Positions 7,350 through 18,092 are shown, numbered from the stretch's first letter. The stretch is DNA of 33,650 nucleotides from Chromobacterium piscinae (GCF_021129175.1 NZ_JAJOHV010000052.1:1-33650); one strand, 5' to 3'. Notes: a model not told the origin generated them from the sequence alone. Made by a program: numbers and translations.

Positions 7350-9623
7350 ATGGCTTTGTGCATGCACAGACAAAAACTGACTCCGCTGGCGCTGGCCCTG
7401 GCCGCCGCCTTTGCCCTGAACGCCCCCGCCGCTTTCGCAGATGACGAAGAGCCGCCGATCGCCGTCCCGGCCCCGCCCAAGGAGCCGGGACAGACCGTGG
7501 TCCACGCCGACGATCTGGACGGCGAAATGAACGTGATCCTCCACGCCAAGGGCAATGTGGTGGTGACCCGGGATGACCAGAAGGTGGAGTCCGATTGGCT
7601 GGACTACTACCAGAACAAGAACAGGGTGAAAGCCGGCGACCGCTTCCGCATGACCCGCGGCGGCGACGTGATCACCGGCACCACGCTGGACTACAACGTC
7701 GACACCTACAGCGGCACCGGCATGGATCCGGTATTTTCCATGGCCAGGCAGAACCAGACCGCCGCAAAACCGGCGCCCGGCGCGCAGCCCGCCAAGCCTG
7801 TCACTCTGCGCGGCGACGGCAGCCAGGTGGATTTCCAGGGCCAGAACCAATATCGGGTCTACGGCAGCCGGATGACTACTTGCGATCCCGGCGACGAAGC
7901 CTGGTATCTGAAGTCGTCGCGCACCGACCTCGATTACAACACCGGCGTCGGCGTCGCCCACAACGCCTGGATGCAGTTCTACGGCGTGCCCATACTGTAT
8001 TCGCCGTGGCTGGACTTCCCGCTCAACAGCAACCGCAAGTCCGGCTTCCTGATGCCGACCTTCAAGACCGGCAGCTCGGGCACGGAATTCTCGCTGCCCT
8101 ACTACTGGAACATCGCGCCCAATTACGACGCCACCATCACGCCGCACATCAACGTCAAGCACGGCAACATGCTGGCGGGCGAATTCCGTTACCTGCAGCC
8201 CGACTACAGCGGCCGCATCTACACCGAGCAGCTGCCCAAAGACAAGCTGACCGATCAGTCCCGCTACGCCTGGAGCGCCATCCATAGCCAGAACCTCGGC
8301 CACGGGCTGACCTTCGGCATGGATTTCAACCAGGTATCGGACAACAATTACTTCACCGATTTTGGCGATCAGGTGGCCATCGCCTCCAACGTCAACCTGA
8401 ACCGCGAAGCCTGGTTGAACTACGCGTTAAACTGGCAGGGCGGCGGCGGCAACGTCACCCTGCGCGCCCAGCGCTACCAGAACCTGACCATCAACCCAGG
8501 CTCCAACGACATCCCCTACGCCAAGATGCCGCAGCTGACGTTCAACGCGAACCAGAGCTTGCCGTCCGGTTTCTCGGCCAATCTGATCTCGGACCTGACC
8601 CGCTTCGACCACCCCACGCTGCAGAATGCGGAACGACTGGTGCTCTACCCCAGCGTCAGCTGGAACTTCGACCGCAGCTGGGGCTTTCTGCGGCCCAAGC
8701 TGGGCGTCAACTACACCCATTACAATCTGGATGCCTTCGGCGCCAATCCAAGCCATGTCCAGACCCGCACGCTGCCGATCTTCAGCACCGACGCCGGCCT
8801 GTATTTCGACCGCGACACCCAGTTCCTGGGACGGGACCACCTGATGACGCTGGAACCCCGGCTGTTCTACGTCAACATTCCCAACAACAAGGACCAGCTC
8901 TCGCTGCCGCAGTTCGATACCTCGCTCAACGACATCAACTTCGCGCAGCTGTTCACCGAAAACCGCTACTCCGGCTATGACCGCATCAACGGCGCCAACC
9001 AGATCACCACAGCGCTGACCAGCCGCTTCATCGACCAGAGCAACGGCCTGGAGCGGTTGCGCCTGGCGGTGGGCAAACGTTTTTATCTAAAAGACGATGT
9101 TACCCAGACCGTCAACCAGCCCAGCTCCGACCTGCTGCTGTCCGCCGGCGGCGATCTGACCCGAGAATGGCGCTTCGACAGCAGCTATCAATACAACCAG
9201 CAACTGGGCATGACCGAACGCTACAACGCCCAGCTGCGCTACAACCCGGCCGCCGGCAAGGTCGCCAGCGTGCGCTACCGCTACGGCCGCTACGAACAGC
9301 TGGACAACTCCAATAACTACGGCCCGATGCGCCAGGTGGACGTGGCCGCGCAGTGGCCGATCGCCCGCCGCTGGTACGCGATCGGCCGCTACAACTACTC
9401 CTTCATCGAGCGCAAGCCTATTGAGCGGCTGGCCGGCTTCGAGTACAACGATGGTTGCTGGTCGCTGCGGATGTACAGCCAACGCTATGTCACCGACCCG
9501 ACCACCACCAAGAACGCGTGGTTCTTCCAGCTGGAACTCAAGGGCCTCGGCGCCCTGGGCAACAACGGCGTGCAGGACACGCTGCGTCTGGCCGTACCCG
9601 GCTACACCAAGATTAACGAGTAA
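7350..9623 (+). CDS. lptD: LPS-assembly outer membrane protein LptD
   Basis: LptD forms the beta-barrel translocon that, with LptE, places lipopolysaccharide in the outer leaflet. From this ATG the protein has 757 residues: signal peptide (cut near AFA/D), an LptA-like periplasmic beta-jellyroll at about 45-135 (ILHAKGNVVVTRDDQKVESD) and the large barrel domain. Conserved features are the SPWLDFPLNSNRKSGFLMP segment and the C-terminal GFEYNDGCWSLRMYSQRY. A second in-frame ATG at 7362 is equally possible; neither has a clear ribosome binding site. The open frame also extends upstream to a GTG at 7299, which I reject as too far from the signal peptide. The mature protein has only two cysteines, at 178 and 703. 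Confidence 0.95.
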   Translation: MALCMHRQKLTPLALALAAAFALNAPAAFADDEEPPIAVPAPPKEPGQTVVHADDLDGEMNVILHAKGNVVVTRDDQKVESDWLDYYQNKNRVKAGDRFRMTRGGDVITGTTLDYNVDTYSGTGMDPVFSMARQNQTAAKPAPGAQPAKPVTLRGDGSQVDFQGQNQYRVYGSRMTTCDPGDEAWYLKSSRTDLDYNTGVGVAHNAWMQFYGVPILYSPWLDFPLNSNRKSGFLMPTFKTGSSGTEFSLPYYWNIAPNYDATITPHINVKHGNMLAGEFRYLQPDYSGRIYTEQLPKDKLTDQSRYAWSAIHSQNLGHGLTFGMDFNQVSDNNYFTDFGDQVAIASNVNLNREAWLNYALNWQGGGGNVTLRAQRYQNLTINPGSNDIPYAKMPQLTFNANQSLPSGFSANLISDLTRFDHPTLQNAERLVLYPSVSWNFDRSWGFLRPKLGVNYTHYNLDAFGANPSHVQTRTLPIFSTDAGLYFDRDTQFLGRDHLMTLEPRLFYVNIPNNKDQLSLPQFDTSLNDINFAQLFTENRYSGYDRINGANQITTALTSRFIDQSNGLERLRLAVGKRFYLKDDVTQTVNQPSSDLLLSAGGDLTREWRFDSSYQYNQQLGMTERYNAQLRYNPAAGKVASVRYRYGRYEQLDNSNNYGPMRQVDVAAQWPIARRWYAIGRYNYSFIERKPIERLAGFEYNDGCWSLRMYSQRYVTDPTTTKNAWFFQLELKGLGALGNNGVQDTLRLAVPGYTKINE

Positions 9624-9635
9624 CAAAGCCTGACC

Positions 9636-10925
9636 ATGAAAAAGACCCTGCTTGCCCTGTTGATCGCCAGCGTCATGCAAAGCGCGCTGGCGGCCCCCGC
9701 CACCCCGGTACGAGAAGTGGATCGCATCGTCGCCGTGGTCAACAAGAACGTGATCACCTGGCAAGAGCTGCAGGCGCGCGTGGACGAAGCGATCAAGCAG
9801 CTGGAATCGCAAAAGGTGGCCCCGCCGCCGCGCGAGGTGCTGGAGCGCCAGGTGCTGGAACAGATGATCACCGAGGAAGTGCAGCTGCAATACGCGGCCA
9901 GCGGCGGCCTGCGCATCGAGGACGCCGCGGTCGATCAGGCCGTGGCCAACCTCGCCAAGCAGAACAAGCTGAACGAAGCCGGCCTGAAGGCCCAGCTGGC
10001 CAAGGACGGCATCACCATGGACCGCCTGCGCGGCGACATCCGCCGCGAACTGACCATCTCCCGCCTGCGCGACAGCGAAGTGGCCTCCCGCGTCAACGTC
10101 AGCGACAGCGAAGTGGACCAGGCGCTGAAGAGCGCGCAGAGCGCCAACCGCACCGAATACCACCTGGCCAGCATCTTGGTCGCCGTGCCTGAGCGCGCCG
10201 ACGCCAAGCAGATCGACCTGCTGTCGCAAAAGGTGCACAAGGCCCAGGCCGACCTAGCCGCCGGCCAGCCGTTCGCCAAGGTGTCCGCCGCCTACTCTGA
10301 CGCGCCCAACGCGCTGAAGGGCGGCGACATGGGCTGGCGCAGCGCCACCTCGCTGCCGCAAGAATTCGTCCAATTGCTGGAACAGCTGAAAGTCGGCGCC
10401 GACACCGACGTGATTCGCACCCAGCAAGGCTTCTTCATCTTCAAACTGGTGGACAAACGCAGCGGCGGCGCGCCGATGATGGTGGAGCAGTACCACCCGC
10501 GCCACATCCTGATCCGCACCAACGAGGCGGTGTCCGAAGCCGATGCCAAGGCCCGCATCGACCAGGTGCGCGACCGCATCATGCGCGGCGCCAAGTTCGC
10601 CGACATGGCCAAGCTGTACTCGGAAGACGGCAGCAACGCCAAGGGCGGCGATCTGGGCTGGGTGAATCTGGGCGACCTGGTGCCGGAGTTCGAGAAGGTG
10701 ATGGTGTCGCAACCGATCGGCCAGGTGTCGCAGCCGGTGCGCACGCCGTTCGGCTGGCACTTGATCCTGGTAGAAGGCAAGCGCAACCAGGACGTCTCCA
10801 GCGACCACGAGAAGATGGCGGTCAAGCAGCAGATCCGCTCGCGCAAGATGGAACAGGCCTACACCGACTGGGTGCGCCAGCTGCGCGACTCCGCCTTCGT
10901 CGAAGAACATCTGGACGAGAAGTGA
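9636..10925 (+). CDS. surA: Periplasmic chaperone and peptidyl-prolyl isomerase SurA
   Basis: SurA escorts unfolded outer-membrane proteins to the BAM complex. The 429-residue protein has a signal peptide ([19 protein letters not shown]), an N-terminal chaperone domain from about 25 to 155 starting [18 protein letters not shown], two parvulin domains at about 175-275 ([10 protein letters not shown]) and 286-385 ([10 protein letters not shown]), and a C-terminal helix. Both parvulin copies keep the GGDMGW/GGDLGW motif. It lies 12 bases after lptD and overlaps pdxA by one base, consistent with the conserved lptD-surA-pdxA operon. Confidence 0.97.
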   Translation: MKKTLLALLIASVMQSALAAPATPVREVDRIVAVVNKNVITWQELQARVDEAIKQLESQKVAPPPREVLERQVLEQMITEEVQLQYAASGGLRIEDAAVDQAVANLAKQNKLNEAGLKAQLAKDGITMDRLRGDIRRELTISRLRDSEVASRVNVSDSEVDQALKSAQSANRTEYHLASILVAVPERADAKQIDLLSQKVHKAQADLAAGQPFAKVSAAYSDAPNALKGGDMGWRSATSLPQEFVQLLEQLKVGADTDVIRTQQGFFIFKLVDKRSGGAPMMVEQYHPRHILIRTNEAVSEADAKARIDQVRDRIMRGAKFADMAKLYSEDGSNAKGGDLGWVNLGDLVPEFEKVMVSQPIGQVSQPVRTPFGWHLILVEGKRNQDVSSDHEKMAVKQQIRSRKMEQAYTDWVRQLRDSAFVEEHLDEK

Positions 10926-11911
10926 TGGCTAGCCGGCCCGTTCTGGCCGTCACCGCCGGGGAGCCGGCCGGCATCGGTCCCGACCTGGTTTTGCGGCTGC
11001 CGGAACTGGCGCCTGATACCCGCTGCGTAGCGGTGGCCGACCGCGGCCTGCTGGCCGGGCGCGCCGCGGCGCTGGGCCTGGATGTGGAACTGGCCGACTA
11101 CCGCCCCGGCCAACCGGCGCCCGCCGGCGCGCTGGAGGTGCTGCACGCGCCGCTGGCCGAGCCCGCTGAAGCCGGCCGGCTGAATCCGGCCAATGGCCGC
11201 TACGTGCTCGCCACGCTGGACGCGGCGATAGACGGCTGCGTGTCCGGCGAATTCGCCGCGATGGTGACCGCCCCGGTGCACAAGGGCGTGATCAACGACG
11301 CCGGGGTGCCGTTCACCGGCCATACCGAATACCTGGCCGAGCGCACCGGCACGAAAAAAGTAGTGATGATGCTGGCCGGCGGCGGCATGCGCGTCGCGCT
11401 GGCCACCACCCATCTGCCCTTGCGCGACGTCGCCGACACGATCACCGCGCCGCTGCTGTTCGAGGTGATCAGCATCCTGCACGCCGACCTGGCCGGCAAA
11501 TTCGGCATCGCCGCGCCGCGCATCCTGGTGGCTGGCCTCAACCCACACGCAGGCGAGAGCGGCCATATGGGCCGCGAGGAAATCGACGTCATCGAACCGG
11601 CGCTGGACGCGCTGCGCGCCGAAGGCATCCAGCTGATCGGCCCACTGCCGGCCGATACCCTGTTCAATCCCGACAAACTGGCGCAAGCCGACGCGGTGCT
11701 GGCGATGTACCACGACCAGGGCCTGCCAGTGTTGAAACACGCCAGCTTCGGCGCCGGCGTCAACATCACCCTGGGCCTGCCGATCATCCGTACCTCGGTC
11801 GACCACGGCACGGCGCTGGACCTGGCCGCCACCGGTCGCGCCGATCCGGGCAGCCTGGTCGAAGCGGTGCGGCTGGCGGCACAGCTTGCGCAACGCTCGT
11901 CGCGACGCTGA
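10925..11911 (+). CDS. pdxA: 4-hydroxythreonine-4-phosphate dehydrogenase PdxA
   Basis: PdxA oxidises 4-phosphohydroxy-L-threonine in the DXP-dependent route to pyridoxal phosphate. The protein has 328 residues from the ATG that shares one base with the surA stop (TGATG); a GTG three bases earlier is possible but less likely. Motifs include [11 protein letters not shown] at the N-terminus, the metal-ligand histidine in [27 protein letters not shown] and [11 protein letters not shown], which holds another metal ligand. In E. coli, surA-pdxA is followed by rsmA; here the next gene is convergent, so the operon ends at pdxA. Confidence 0.97.
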   Translation: MASRPVLAVTAGEPAGIGPDLVLRLPELAPDTRCVAVADRGLLAGRAAALGLDVELADYRPGQPAPAGALEVLHAPLAEPAEAGRLNPANGRYVLATLDAAIDGCVSGEFAAMVTAPVHKGVINDAGVPFTGHTEYLAERTGTKKVVMMLAGGGMRVALATTHLPLRDVADTITAPLLFEVISILHADLAGKFGIAAPRILVAGLNPHAGESGHMGREEIDVIEPALDALRAEGIQLIGPLPADTLFNPDKLAQADAVLAMYHDQGLPVLKHASFGAGVNITLGLPIIRTSVDHGTALDLAATGRADPGSLVEAVRLAAQLAQRSSRR

Positions 11912-11926
11912 TCTGCGCCGCGCCGC

Positions 11927-12430
11927 TCAGCGCACCACCACCTGGTCCGGCAGCTCGTTGACGAAGGGCTCGCCGTCCCGCGGCGCGTGCTTCAGCAGCA
12001 CCTCGTGGATGCGGCTCAGCCCCAGCTCCAGTCCCGCCACGTGATCGCGGGCGGCGAAGGCCCGCTGCATCTCGGCGCAGATGCCGGCCCACTCGCCGGC
12101 CGCCACCCGGCGGTTGATGCCGCGGTCGGCAACGATTTCTATCCGCCGCTCGGCCAGCAACAAGTACACCAGCACGCCAGTGTTCTCTTCGGTGTCCCAC
12201 ACTCTCAGCTCGCCGAACCACTGCAGCGCCCGCTGGCGGGCGCTCATGCCGCGCCAGGCGGCGCGCCAGTCCAGCGCCGACTCCACCACGAAACGCAATT
12301 GCCCTCGATGCGCTCGCTCCGATTGGGCGATCTGTTGCTCCAGCCGCTTCAGCTGGGCCGCCGGGAATTGCCGCCGCGCCTGCCAGCCGGTGCTGCACAG
12401 GTGGCGCCATGCGCGTTGCCATCGATTCAT
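11927..12430 (-). CDS. TPM-domain protein (cytosolic-looking partner)
   Basis: A 167-residue protein with one TPM domain (formerly DUF477) at about residues 35-150. Characteristic pieces are LRFVVESALDW, the DTEENTGVLVYLLLAERRIEIVADRGI strand-helix unit and the acidic C-terminal helix. There is no signal peptide (start MNRWQRAWRHLC), and no strong membrane segment is seen. Members of this domain family include phosphatase-like and photosystem-repair proteins, but the substrate here is unknown. It follows the longer TPM gene after one base and completes the lemA-TPM-TPM operon. The ATG at 12428-12430 is preferred over the longer open frame, which would overlap the Gly-rich tail of the previous gene. 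Confidence 0.82.
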   Translation of the reverse strand: MNRWQRAWRHLCSTGWQARRQFPAAQLKRLEQQIAQSERAHRGQLRFVVESALDWRAAWRGMSARQRALQWFGELRVWDTEENTGVLVYLLLAERRIEIVADRGINRRVAAGEWAGICAEMQRAFAARDHVAGLELGLSRIHEVLLKHAPRDGEPFVNELPDQVVVR

Positions 12431-12431
12431 T

Positions 12432-13280
12432 TCACCAATCTCCCGAAGCGCCGCCGCCGCCGAAATCTCCGCCGCCGCCCGACCATCCGCTGCCGCCGGA
12501 GCCGGAGCTTCCCCCGCCCCCGCCGCCCCAATTGCCCCAGCTGGCCAGCGACAGGCCATGCTCGCCCAGCGCCAGGCACAGACCCGCGGCCACCGCGCCG
12601 ATCAGCAAGGCCATCATCACGCCTGCGCCCAGCACCACCGACAGGCCGATGCTGAGGCAGCCGATGATGAAGCTGCCCACCAGCCGGCCGAACAGCTTGC
12701 CGGCCACGCCGGAGCCTATCAGCAGGAAAAAGGCCAGCAACGGCCAGCTTTCGCCCCAGCCGCCGCCCTGCGAAGCTTGCCTGGCCGGCTCAGGCAGCTT
12801 CTCGCCGTCTATCAGGCCCTCGATCTGCGCCGTCGCCGCCTGGATGCCCTGGAAACGCAGGCCTTGCTTGAACAGCGGCCGCAAGGTGTCCTGCAGGATG
12901 CGCTTGGCGTAGATGTCCGGAATCGCGCCCTCCAGCCCGCGCCCGACCAGCAACTGGGTCTTGTGCGAATCGGCGACGATCAGCAGCAGCGCGCCGTCGT
13001 CCACGCCCTTGCGCCCCAGCTTCCAGCTGTCCATCACCCGGGTGCCGTAATCGAACGGCGTTTCCGGGTCGACAGCCGGCACGATCAGCACCGCCAGCTG
13101 GCTGCCCTTGCGCTGGTGGAAATCCAGCAGCTGCTTCTCCAGTTCACCGCGCTCGGCGTCGGTCAGGAAGGACGCCTGGTCGATCACCGGCGAAGTCGGC
13201 GGCGGCACCGCCAGCTCGGCCCGCGCGACGCTGGCCAGCAGGCACAGCGCGAGCCACAGCCAGGCCCATGCGCGGCTCAT
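12432..13280 (-). CDS. TPM-domain membrane protein, YgcG-like, with Gly-rich tail
   Basis: A 282-residue envelope protein. It has a signal peptide (MSRAWAWLWLALCLLASVARA), a TPM domain at about 30-150 that should face the periplasm (VIDQASFLTDAERGELE, ending near KRILQDTLRPLF), two or more hydrophobic segments at about 172-235 (WPLLAFFLLIGSGVAG and an IIGCLSIGLSVVLGAGVMMA run) and a tail of Gly/Ser repeats ending GGGGDFGGGGASGDW. This is the usual YgcG architecture. lemA is immediately upstream, as is typical for the family. The function is not established; a role in envelope quality control is often suggested. Confidence 0.87.
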   Translation of the reverse strand: MSRAWAWLWLALCLLASVARAELAVPPPTSPVIDQASFLTDAERGELEKQLLDFHQRKGSQLAVLIVPAVDPETPFDYGTRVMDSWKLGRKGVDDGALLLIVADSHKTQLLVGRGLEGAIPDIYAKRILQDTLRPLFKQGLRFQGIQAATAQIEGLIDGEKLPEPARQASQGGGWGESWPLLAFFLLIGSGVAGKLFGRLVGSFIIGCLSIGLSVVLGAGVMMALLIGAVAAGLCLALGEHGLSLASWGNWGGGGGGSSGSGGSGWSGGGGDFGGGGASGDW

Positions 13281-13281
13281 C

Positions 13282-13878
13282 TCACTTGCCTTGCTGGTCG
13301 AAGTTCACCTGCGGCGGCGCGGAGATCGCCTTCTCGTTCTCCACGGTGAAGTTGGGGCGGGTCTTCAGGCTGAACATCATCGCGGTCAGGTTGTTGGGAA
13401 AGCTGCGCACGGTGACGTTATAGGCCTGCACCGAATCGATATAGCGCTTGCGCGCCAGCGCGATGCGGTTCTCGGTGCCCTCCAGCTGCGCCTGCAGATC
13501 GCGGAACGACTGGTCGGCCTTCAGCTGCGGATAGTTTTCCGACACCACCAGCAGGCGGGACAAGGCCGAGCCCAGCTGGTTTTGCGCGGCGGAGAACTGC
13601 TTGAGCTTGTTCTCGTCGCTGGCCGCCGCCGCGTCCATCTGGATGCTGCCGACGCGTGCGCGGGCCTCGGTCACTTGGGTCAGCACGTCTTTCTCATGCT
13701 TGGCGTAGCCCTGCACCGTCTTCACCAGATTGGGAATCAGGTCGGCGCGGCGCTGGTACTGGTTCAGCACTTCGGACCAGGCAGCGTTGGCCGCCTCGTC
13801 CTGGGACTGCATCGCGTTGTACCCGCAGCCGCTCAGCGTGGCCGCCAGCGTGAAGGCCAGCAACAATTTTTTCCACAT
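13282..13878 (-). CDS. lemA: LemA family lipoprotein
   Basis: A 198-residue protein of the LemA family, named after a Listeria antigen, with an N-terminal segment followed by an extended helical domain. The start at ATG 13876-13878 is chosen because AAAGG lies nine bases before it; an ATG nine bases earlier would abut the ribosome binding site. The signal sequence MWKKLLLAFTLAATLSGC has a lipobox (LSGC, Cys18), so the protein is probably a lipoprotein. Family motifs include QYQRRADLIPNLVKTVQGYA and the conserved AYNVTVRSFPNNL. It heads the operon with two TPM genes, an association seen in many bacteria. Confidence 0.9.
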   Translation of the reverse strand: MWKKLLLAFTLAATLSGCGYNAMQSQDEAANAAWSEVLNQYQRRADLIPNLVKTVQGYAKHEKDVLTQVTEARARVGSIQMDAAAASDENKLKQFSAAQNQLGSALSRLLVVSENYPQLKADQSFRDLQAQLEGTENRIALARKRYIDSVQAYNVTVRSFPNNLTAMMFSLKTRPNFTVENEKAISAPPQVNFDQQGK

Positions 13879-14199
13879 GGTCGTCATCCTTTTAATAGCG
13901 CGAAACGCTTCTCGGAGAAGCGTTCAAAACCTATAGCTTACCGAAAAACGCTGGCGCGCCGGAAATCGAAAAAACTCATGGACATGGAAATCCATCGAGC
14001 AAAATGACGCGAATAGCGGCAGGCCGCGCCATTCCCATTAAATAAAAAATACCATTCAACTCTCATGAATATGGCTCATGCAAACCGGCAATATCTTGAT
14101 CTAAAGAGGAAAAAACCCTATTCAACTCGTATTTTTCGCAGCGCAGCAATTGGGATACACTGACAGGCATTCCTCTAATAAAACCCAGCTTGCGGACAA
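13879..14199. other. 321-base intergenic region between divergent lemA and the FAD dehydrogenase
   Basis: The stretch is moderately AT-rich from about 14035 and should hold both divergent promoters. I could not place a promoter with good spacing: GATACAC near 14154-14160 is the best -10-like element for the plus strand but has a poor -35. A nine-base direct repeat, ATTCAACTC, occurs at 14054-14062 and 14120-14128 and may be chance. No small gene with a ribosome binding site was seen. Confidence 0.5.
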
Positions 14200-17100
14200 A
14201 TGACAGCCATCACCAGCGAACAACGCCTGCGGGAGATCCCGTACAACTACACCTCGTACTCCGACCGCGAGATTGTGATCCGCCTGTTGGGCGAGTCGAT
14301 GTGGCAATTGCTGGACGAATTGCGCGGCGCGCGCAAAACCGGCCGCTCGGCGCGGATGCTGTTCGAGGTGCTGGGCGACATCTGGGTGGTGGACCGCAAT
14401 CCGTACCTGGTGGACGACCTGCTGGACAACCCCAAGCGGCTGGCCGCGCTGGTGGAGGCGATGCGCCACCGGCTGACCGAGATCGAGAAGCGCCGCGACG
14501 GCAACGACAAGGTGCAATTGATGATCGCCGCCGCCCGCGAGGCGGTGGACGAGTTCGCCCTCCAGTTCGAGCAAACCCGCGAGCTGCGCGCCCAGGTATT
14601 GAAAAAGCTGACCCGGCTGACCCGCCGCGACAATATCCAGTTCGATGGCCTATCCCGCGTCGCCCACGTCACCGACGCCACCGACTGGCGCGTCGAGTAC
14701 CCGTTCGTGGTGCTGAGTCCGGACAGCGAAGCCGAGATGGCGCCGCTGGTGCGCGCCTGCATCGAGCTCGGGCTCACCATCATCCCGCGCGGCGGCGGCA
14801 CCGGCTACACTGGCGGCGCGGTGCCGCTGGACCGGATGAGCGCGGTGATCAACACCGAGAAGCTGGACCGCCATCTGGGCGTGGAGCACATCGAACTGCC
14901 GGGGCTGGACGGCAAGCGCGCCACCATCCATTGCGGCGCCGGCGTAGTCACCGCCCGCGTCTCCGAAGCCGCCTACGCAGCCGGGCTGGTGTTCGCGGTG
15001 GACCCGACCTCGGCCGAAGCCTCCTGTATCGGCGGCAACATCGCGATGAACGCCGGCGGCAAGAAAGCCGTGCTGTGGGGCACCACGCTGGACAACCTGG
15101 CCAGCTGGAAGATGGTGGACCCGGACGGCCGCTGGCAACTGGTGGAGCGCATCGGCCACAACTACGGCAAGATCCACGACGTGGCCGAGGCGCGCTTCCG
15201 CGTGTCGCGGCTGGCCGACGACGGCAAGACCGTGGAGGAAAGCCGCGAACTGATCATTCCCGGCAGCGCCTTCCGCAAAGTGGGCCTGGGCAAGGACGTC
15301 ACCGACAAATTCCTGGCCGGCCTGCCCGGCGTGCAGAAGGAAGGCTGCGACGGCATCATCACCAGCGCCCGCTTCGTGCTGCACCGGATGCCGGGCCATA
15401 CCCGCACCGTCTGCCTGGAGTTCTTCGGCACCGTGGCCGAGGCCACGCCGGCCATCGTCGAGATCACCGACCTGTTCAAGCCGGGCGGCGCCTGTCTGGC
15501 CGCCGGCGTGCAGCTGGCCGGCCTGGAGCACCTGGACTGGCGCTACGTGCGCGCTGTCGGCTACGCCACCAAGGCCAAGAGCAAGGGCCGGCCGAAGATG
15601 GTGCTGATCGCCGACATCGTCTCCGACGACGAGAACGCCGCCGCCGAAGCCGCCAGCCAGGTGGTGCGCATCGCCAACGCCCGCCACGGCGAGGGTTTCA
15701 TCGCGGTGACGCCGGAGGCGCGCAAGACCTTCTGGCTGGACCGCAGCCGCACCGCGGCCATCGCCAAGCACACCAACGCGTTCAAGGTCAACGAGGACGT
15801 GGTGATCCCGCTGCCGCGCCTGGGCGACTACAGCGACGGCATCGAGCGCATCAACATCGAGCTGTCGATCGCCAACAAGATCGAACTGCTGGATACGCTG
15901 ACCGAGTACTTCCACGGCCGGCTGCCGGTGGACAAGATGGACACCAACCTGCCGTCGGAAGAACTGATCGGCGACCGCCGCGCCGCCGCGCTGTCGCTTT
16001 TGGCGGTGCACCGCGACCGCTGGCAGTGGCTGCTCGACCACATGGACGCGCACTTCCACGAATACGCGGCCCGCTGGCCCGAGGCGCCGCTGGAAGACGC
16101 CGCCGCGCGGCCGGACACCGTGTTCCACGCGCTGCGCGACTTCGCGCTGCGCGTCAGCTGGAAGCGCGAGGTACTGGCCGAGCTTGAGCAGATCTTCTCC
16201 GGCAACGCCGCCGCCGGCATCCGCGCCGCCATCCGCGAGCTTCAGCAGCACGTGCTGCGCGGCCGCGTGTTCGTCGCGCTTCACATGCACGCCGGCGACG
16301 GCAACGTGCACACCAACCTGCCGGTCAACTCCGACAACTACCGGATGCTGCAGACCGCCCACCACGCGGTGGAGCGCATCATGGCGCTGGCGCGGCGGCT
16401 GGGCGGCGTGATCTCCGGCGAGCACGGCATCGGCATCACCAAGCTGGAATTCCTCAGCGACGACGAGATCGGCCCGTTCCGCGTCTACAAGGAGCTGGTG
16501 GACCCCAACGGCCACTTCAACCGCGGCAAGCTGCTGCCCGGCGCCGACCTGCGCCTGGCCTACACGCCGTCGTTCTCGCTCTTGGGCGCGGAGTCGCTGA
16601 TCCTGGAGCAGTCCGACATCGGCGCGATCAACGATTCGATCAAGGACTGCCTGCGCTGCGGCAAGTGCAAACCGGTGTGCTCCACCCATGTGCCGCGCGC
16701 CAACCTGCTGTACAGCCCGCGCAACAAAATTCTCGGCGTCGGCCTGCTGACCGAGGCCTTCCTGTACGAGGAGCAGACCCGCCGCGGCGTCAGCCTCAAG
16801 CATTTCGAAGAACTGTCCGACGTGGCCGACCACTGCACGGTTTGCCACCGCTGCGTCAAGCCCTGCCCGGTGAAAATCGATTTCGGCGACGTGTCGGTGG
16901 CGATGCGCAATTTCCTGCGCAAGGCCGGCCAGAAGAAATTCAACCCCGGCACCGCGTTGGGCATGGCCTTCCTCACCGCCAAGGACCCGGCCACCATCAA
17001 AACCATACGCGCCGGCCTGGTCGGCGTCGCCTACAAGGCGCAACGCCTGGGCAACAGCGTCGGCAAGCGCCTGGGGCTGCTGGCCGGGCAGAAGAAACAG

Positions 17101-18054
17101 CCGCCGTCCACCGTCGGCCCGGCCCCGGTGAAGGAACAGGTGATCCACTTCATCAACCGGCCGATGCCGGGCGGGCTGCCGAAAAAGACCGCGCGCGCGC
17201 TGCTGGACGTGGAGGATCCGCACATCGTGCCGGTGATCCGCAACCCCAAGGCGGCGGAAGACGCCGAGGCGGTGTTCTACTTCCCCGGCTGCGGCTCGGA
17301 ACGGCTGTTCAGCCAGGTGGGCCTCGCCACCCAGGCGATGCTGTGGCACGTCGGCGCGCAGACGGTGCTGCCGCCGGGCTACCTGTGCTGCGGCTACCCG
17401 CAGACCAGCGCCGGCTACCAGGACAAGGGCGACGCCATCACCACCGAGAACCGCGTGCTGTTCCACCGCGTCGCCAATACGCTGAACTACCTGGACATCA
17501 AGACCGTGGTAGTCAGCTGCGGCACCTGCTTCGACCAGCTGGCGCACTATCGTTTCGAGGACATCTTCCCCGGCTGCCGCGTGATCGACATCCACGAATA
17601 CCTGATGGAAAAGGGAGTCAAGCTGGACGGCATCCAAGGCCAGCAGTATCTCTATCACGACCCCTGCCACACACCGATGAAGACCCACCAGCCGCTGAAG
17701 GTGGTCAACGAACTGATGGGCGGCGGCGTGCCGCTGTCCGATCGCTGCTGCGGCGAGGCCGGCACCTTCGCCGCCAGCAGGCCGGACATCGCCACCCAGG
17801 TGCGCGCGCGCAAGGAGGAGGAAATCCGCGGCAATCTGCAGACGCTGACGGGCGGCCAGCCCCCGGCCAAGCCGGTGAAGATCCTCACCTCCTGCCCATC
17901 CTGCCTGCAGGGCCTGTCGCGCTACAACGACGACACCGGCACCGAGGCCGACTACATCGTGGTGGAGATCGCCCGCCACCTGCTGGGCGAGAACTGGCTG
18001 CCCGAATACGTGGCACGCGCCCGCGACGGCGGCATCGAAAGGGTGCTGTTGTAA
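14200..18054 (+). CDS. Giant FAD/Fe-S/CCG dehydrogenase (DUF3683 family)
   Basis: A 1284-residue fusion that I recall as typical of betaproteobacteria. In order: a DUF3683 N-terminal region at about 1-170, an FAD-binding type 4 domain with GGGTGYTGG near 197 and [12 protein letters not shown] later, an FAD-oxidase C-terminal domain with [12 protein letters not shown] near 695-705 and SGEHGIGI, two 4Fe-4S motifs (Cys817, 820, 823, 827 and Cys879, 882, 885, 889) and two CCG cysteine-rich modules (CCGYP at 1063-1066 and CCGEAG at 1183-1188). The layout resembles D-lactate or D-2-hydroxyglutarate dehydrogenase joined to a GlpC-like electron-transfer subunit. The substrate is not readable. It is probably a membrane-associated respiratory dehydrogenase. 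Confidence 0.85.
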   Translation: MTAITSEQRLREIPYNYTSYSDREIVIRLLGESMWQLLDELRGARKTGRSARMLFEVLGDIWVVDRNPYLVDDLLDNPKRLAALVEAMRHRLTEIEKRRDGNDKVQLMIAAAREAVDEFALQFEQTRELRAQVLKKLTRLTRRDNIQFDGLSRVAHVTDATDWRVEYPFVVLSPDSEAEMAPLVRACIELGLTIIPRGGGTGYTGGAVPLDRMSAVINTEKLDRHLGVEHIELPGLDGKRATIHCGAGVVTARVSEAAYAAGLVFAVDPTSAEASCIGGNIAMNAGGKKAVLWGTTLDNLASWKMVDPDGRWQLVERIGHNYGKIHDVAEARFRVSRLADDGKTVEESRELIIPGSAFRKVGLGKDVTDKFLAGLPGVQKEGCDGIITSARFVLHRMPGHTRTVCLEFFGTVAEATPAIVEITDLFKPGGACLAAGVQLAGLEHLDWRYVRAVGYATKAKSKGRPKMVLIADIVSDDENAAAEAASQVVRIANARHGEGFIAVTPEARKTFWLDRSRTAAIAKHTNAFKVNEDVVIPLPRLGDYSDGIERINIELSIANKIELLDTLTEYFHGRLPVDKMDTNLPSEELIGDRRAAALSLLAVHRDRWQWLLDHMDAHFHEYAARWPEAPLEDAAARPDTVFHALRDFALRVSWKREVLAELEQIFSGNAAAGIRAAIRELQQHVLRGRVFVALHMHAGDGNVHTNLPVNSDNYRMLQTAHHAVERIMALARRLGGVISGEHGIGITKLEFLSDDEIGPFRVYKELVDPNGHFNRGKLLPGADLRLAYTPSFSLLGAESLILEQSDIGAINDSIKDCLRCGKCKPVCSTHVPRANLLYSPRNKILGVGLLTEAFLYEEQTRRGVSLKHFEELSDVADHCTVCHRCVKPCPVKIDFGDVSVAMRNFLRKAGQKKFNPGTALGMAFLTAKDPATIKTIRAGLVGVAYKAQRLGNSVGKRLGLLAGQKKQPPSTVGPAPVKEQVIHFINRPMPGGLPKKTARALLDVEDPHIVPVIRNPKAAEDAEAVFYFPGCGSERLFSQVGLATQAMLWHVGAQTVLPPGYLCCGYPQTSAGYQDKGDAITTENRVLFHRVANTLNYLDIKTVVVSCGTCFDQLAHYRFEDIFPGCRVIDIHEYLMEKGVKLDGIQGQQYLYHDPCHTPMKTHQPLKVVNELMGGGVPLSDRCCGEAGTFAASRPDIATQVRARKEEEIRGNLQTLTGGQPPAKPVKILTSCPSCLQGLSRYNDDTGTEADYIVVEIARHLLGENWLPEYVARARDGGIERVLL

Positions 18055-18060
18055 CTCCGT

Positions 18061-18091
18061 CCCCGGCCCTTCCGCCCAGGAAAGGCCGGGG
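18061..18091 (+). terminator. Strong hairpin after the FAD dehydrogenase gene, no T-tract
   Basis: CCCCGGCC (18061-18068) pairs with GGCCGGGG (18084-18091), and TTCC/GGAA extend the stem past one mismatch. No T-tract follows, so it may slow polymerase or protect the 3' end rather than act as a classic terminator. It directly abuts the MerR-type promoter. Confidence 0.5.
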
Positions 18092-18092
18092 C

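Noticed and set aside
7146-8303. A 385-codon minus-strand frame across the amgK/lptD boundary
   Set aside because: It overlaps the signal peptide and conserved jellyroll of lptD and has antisense-type composition.
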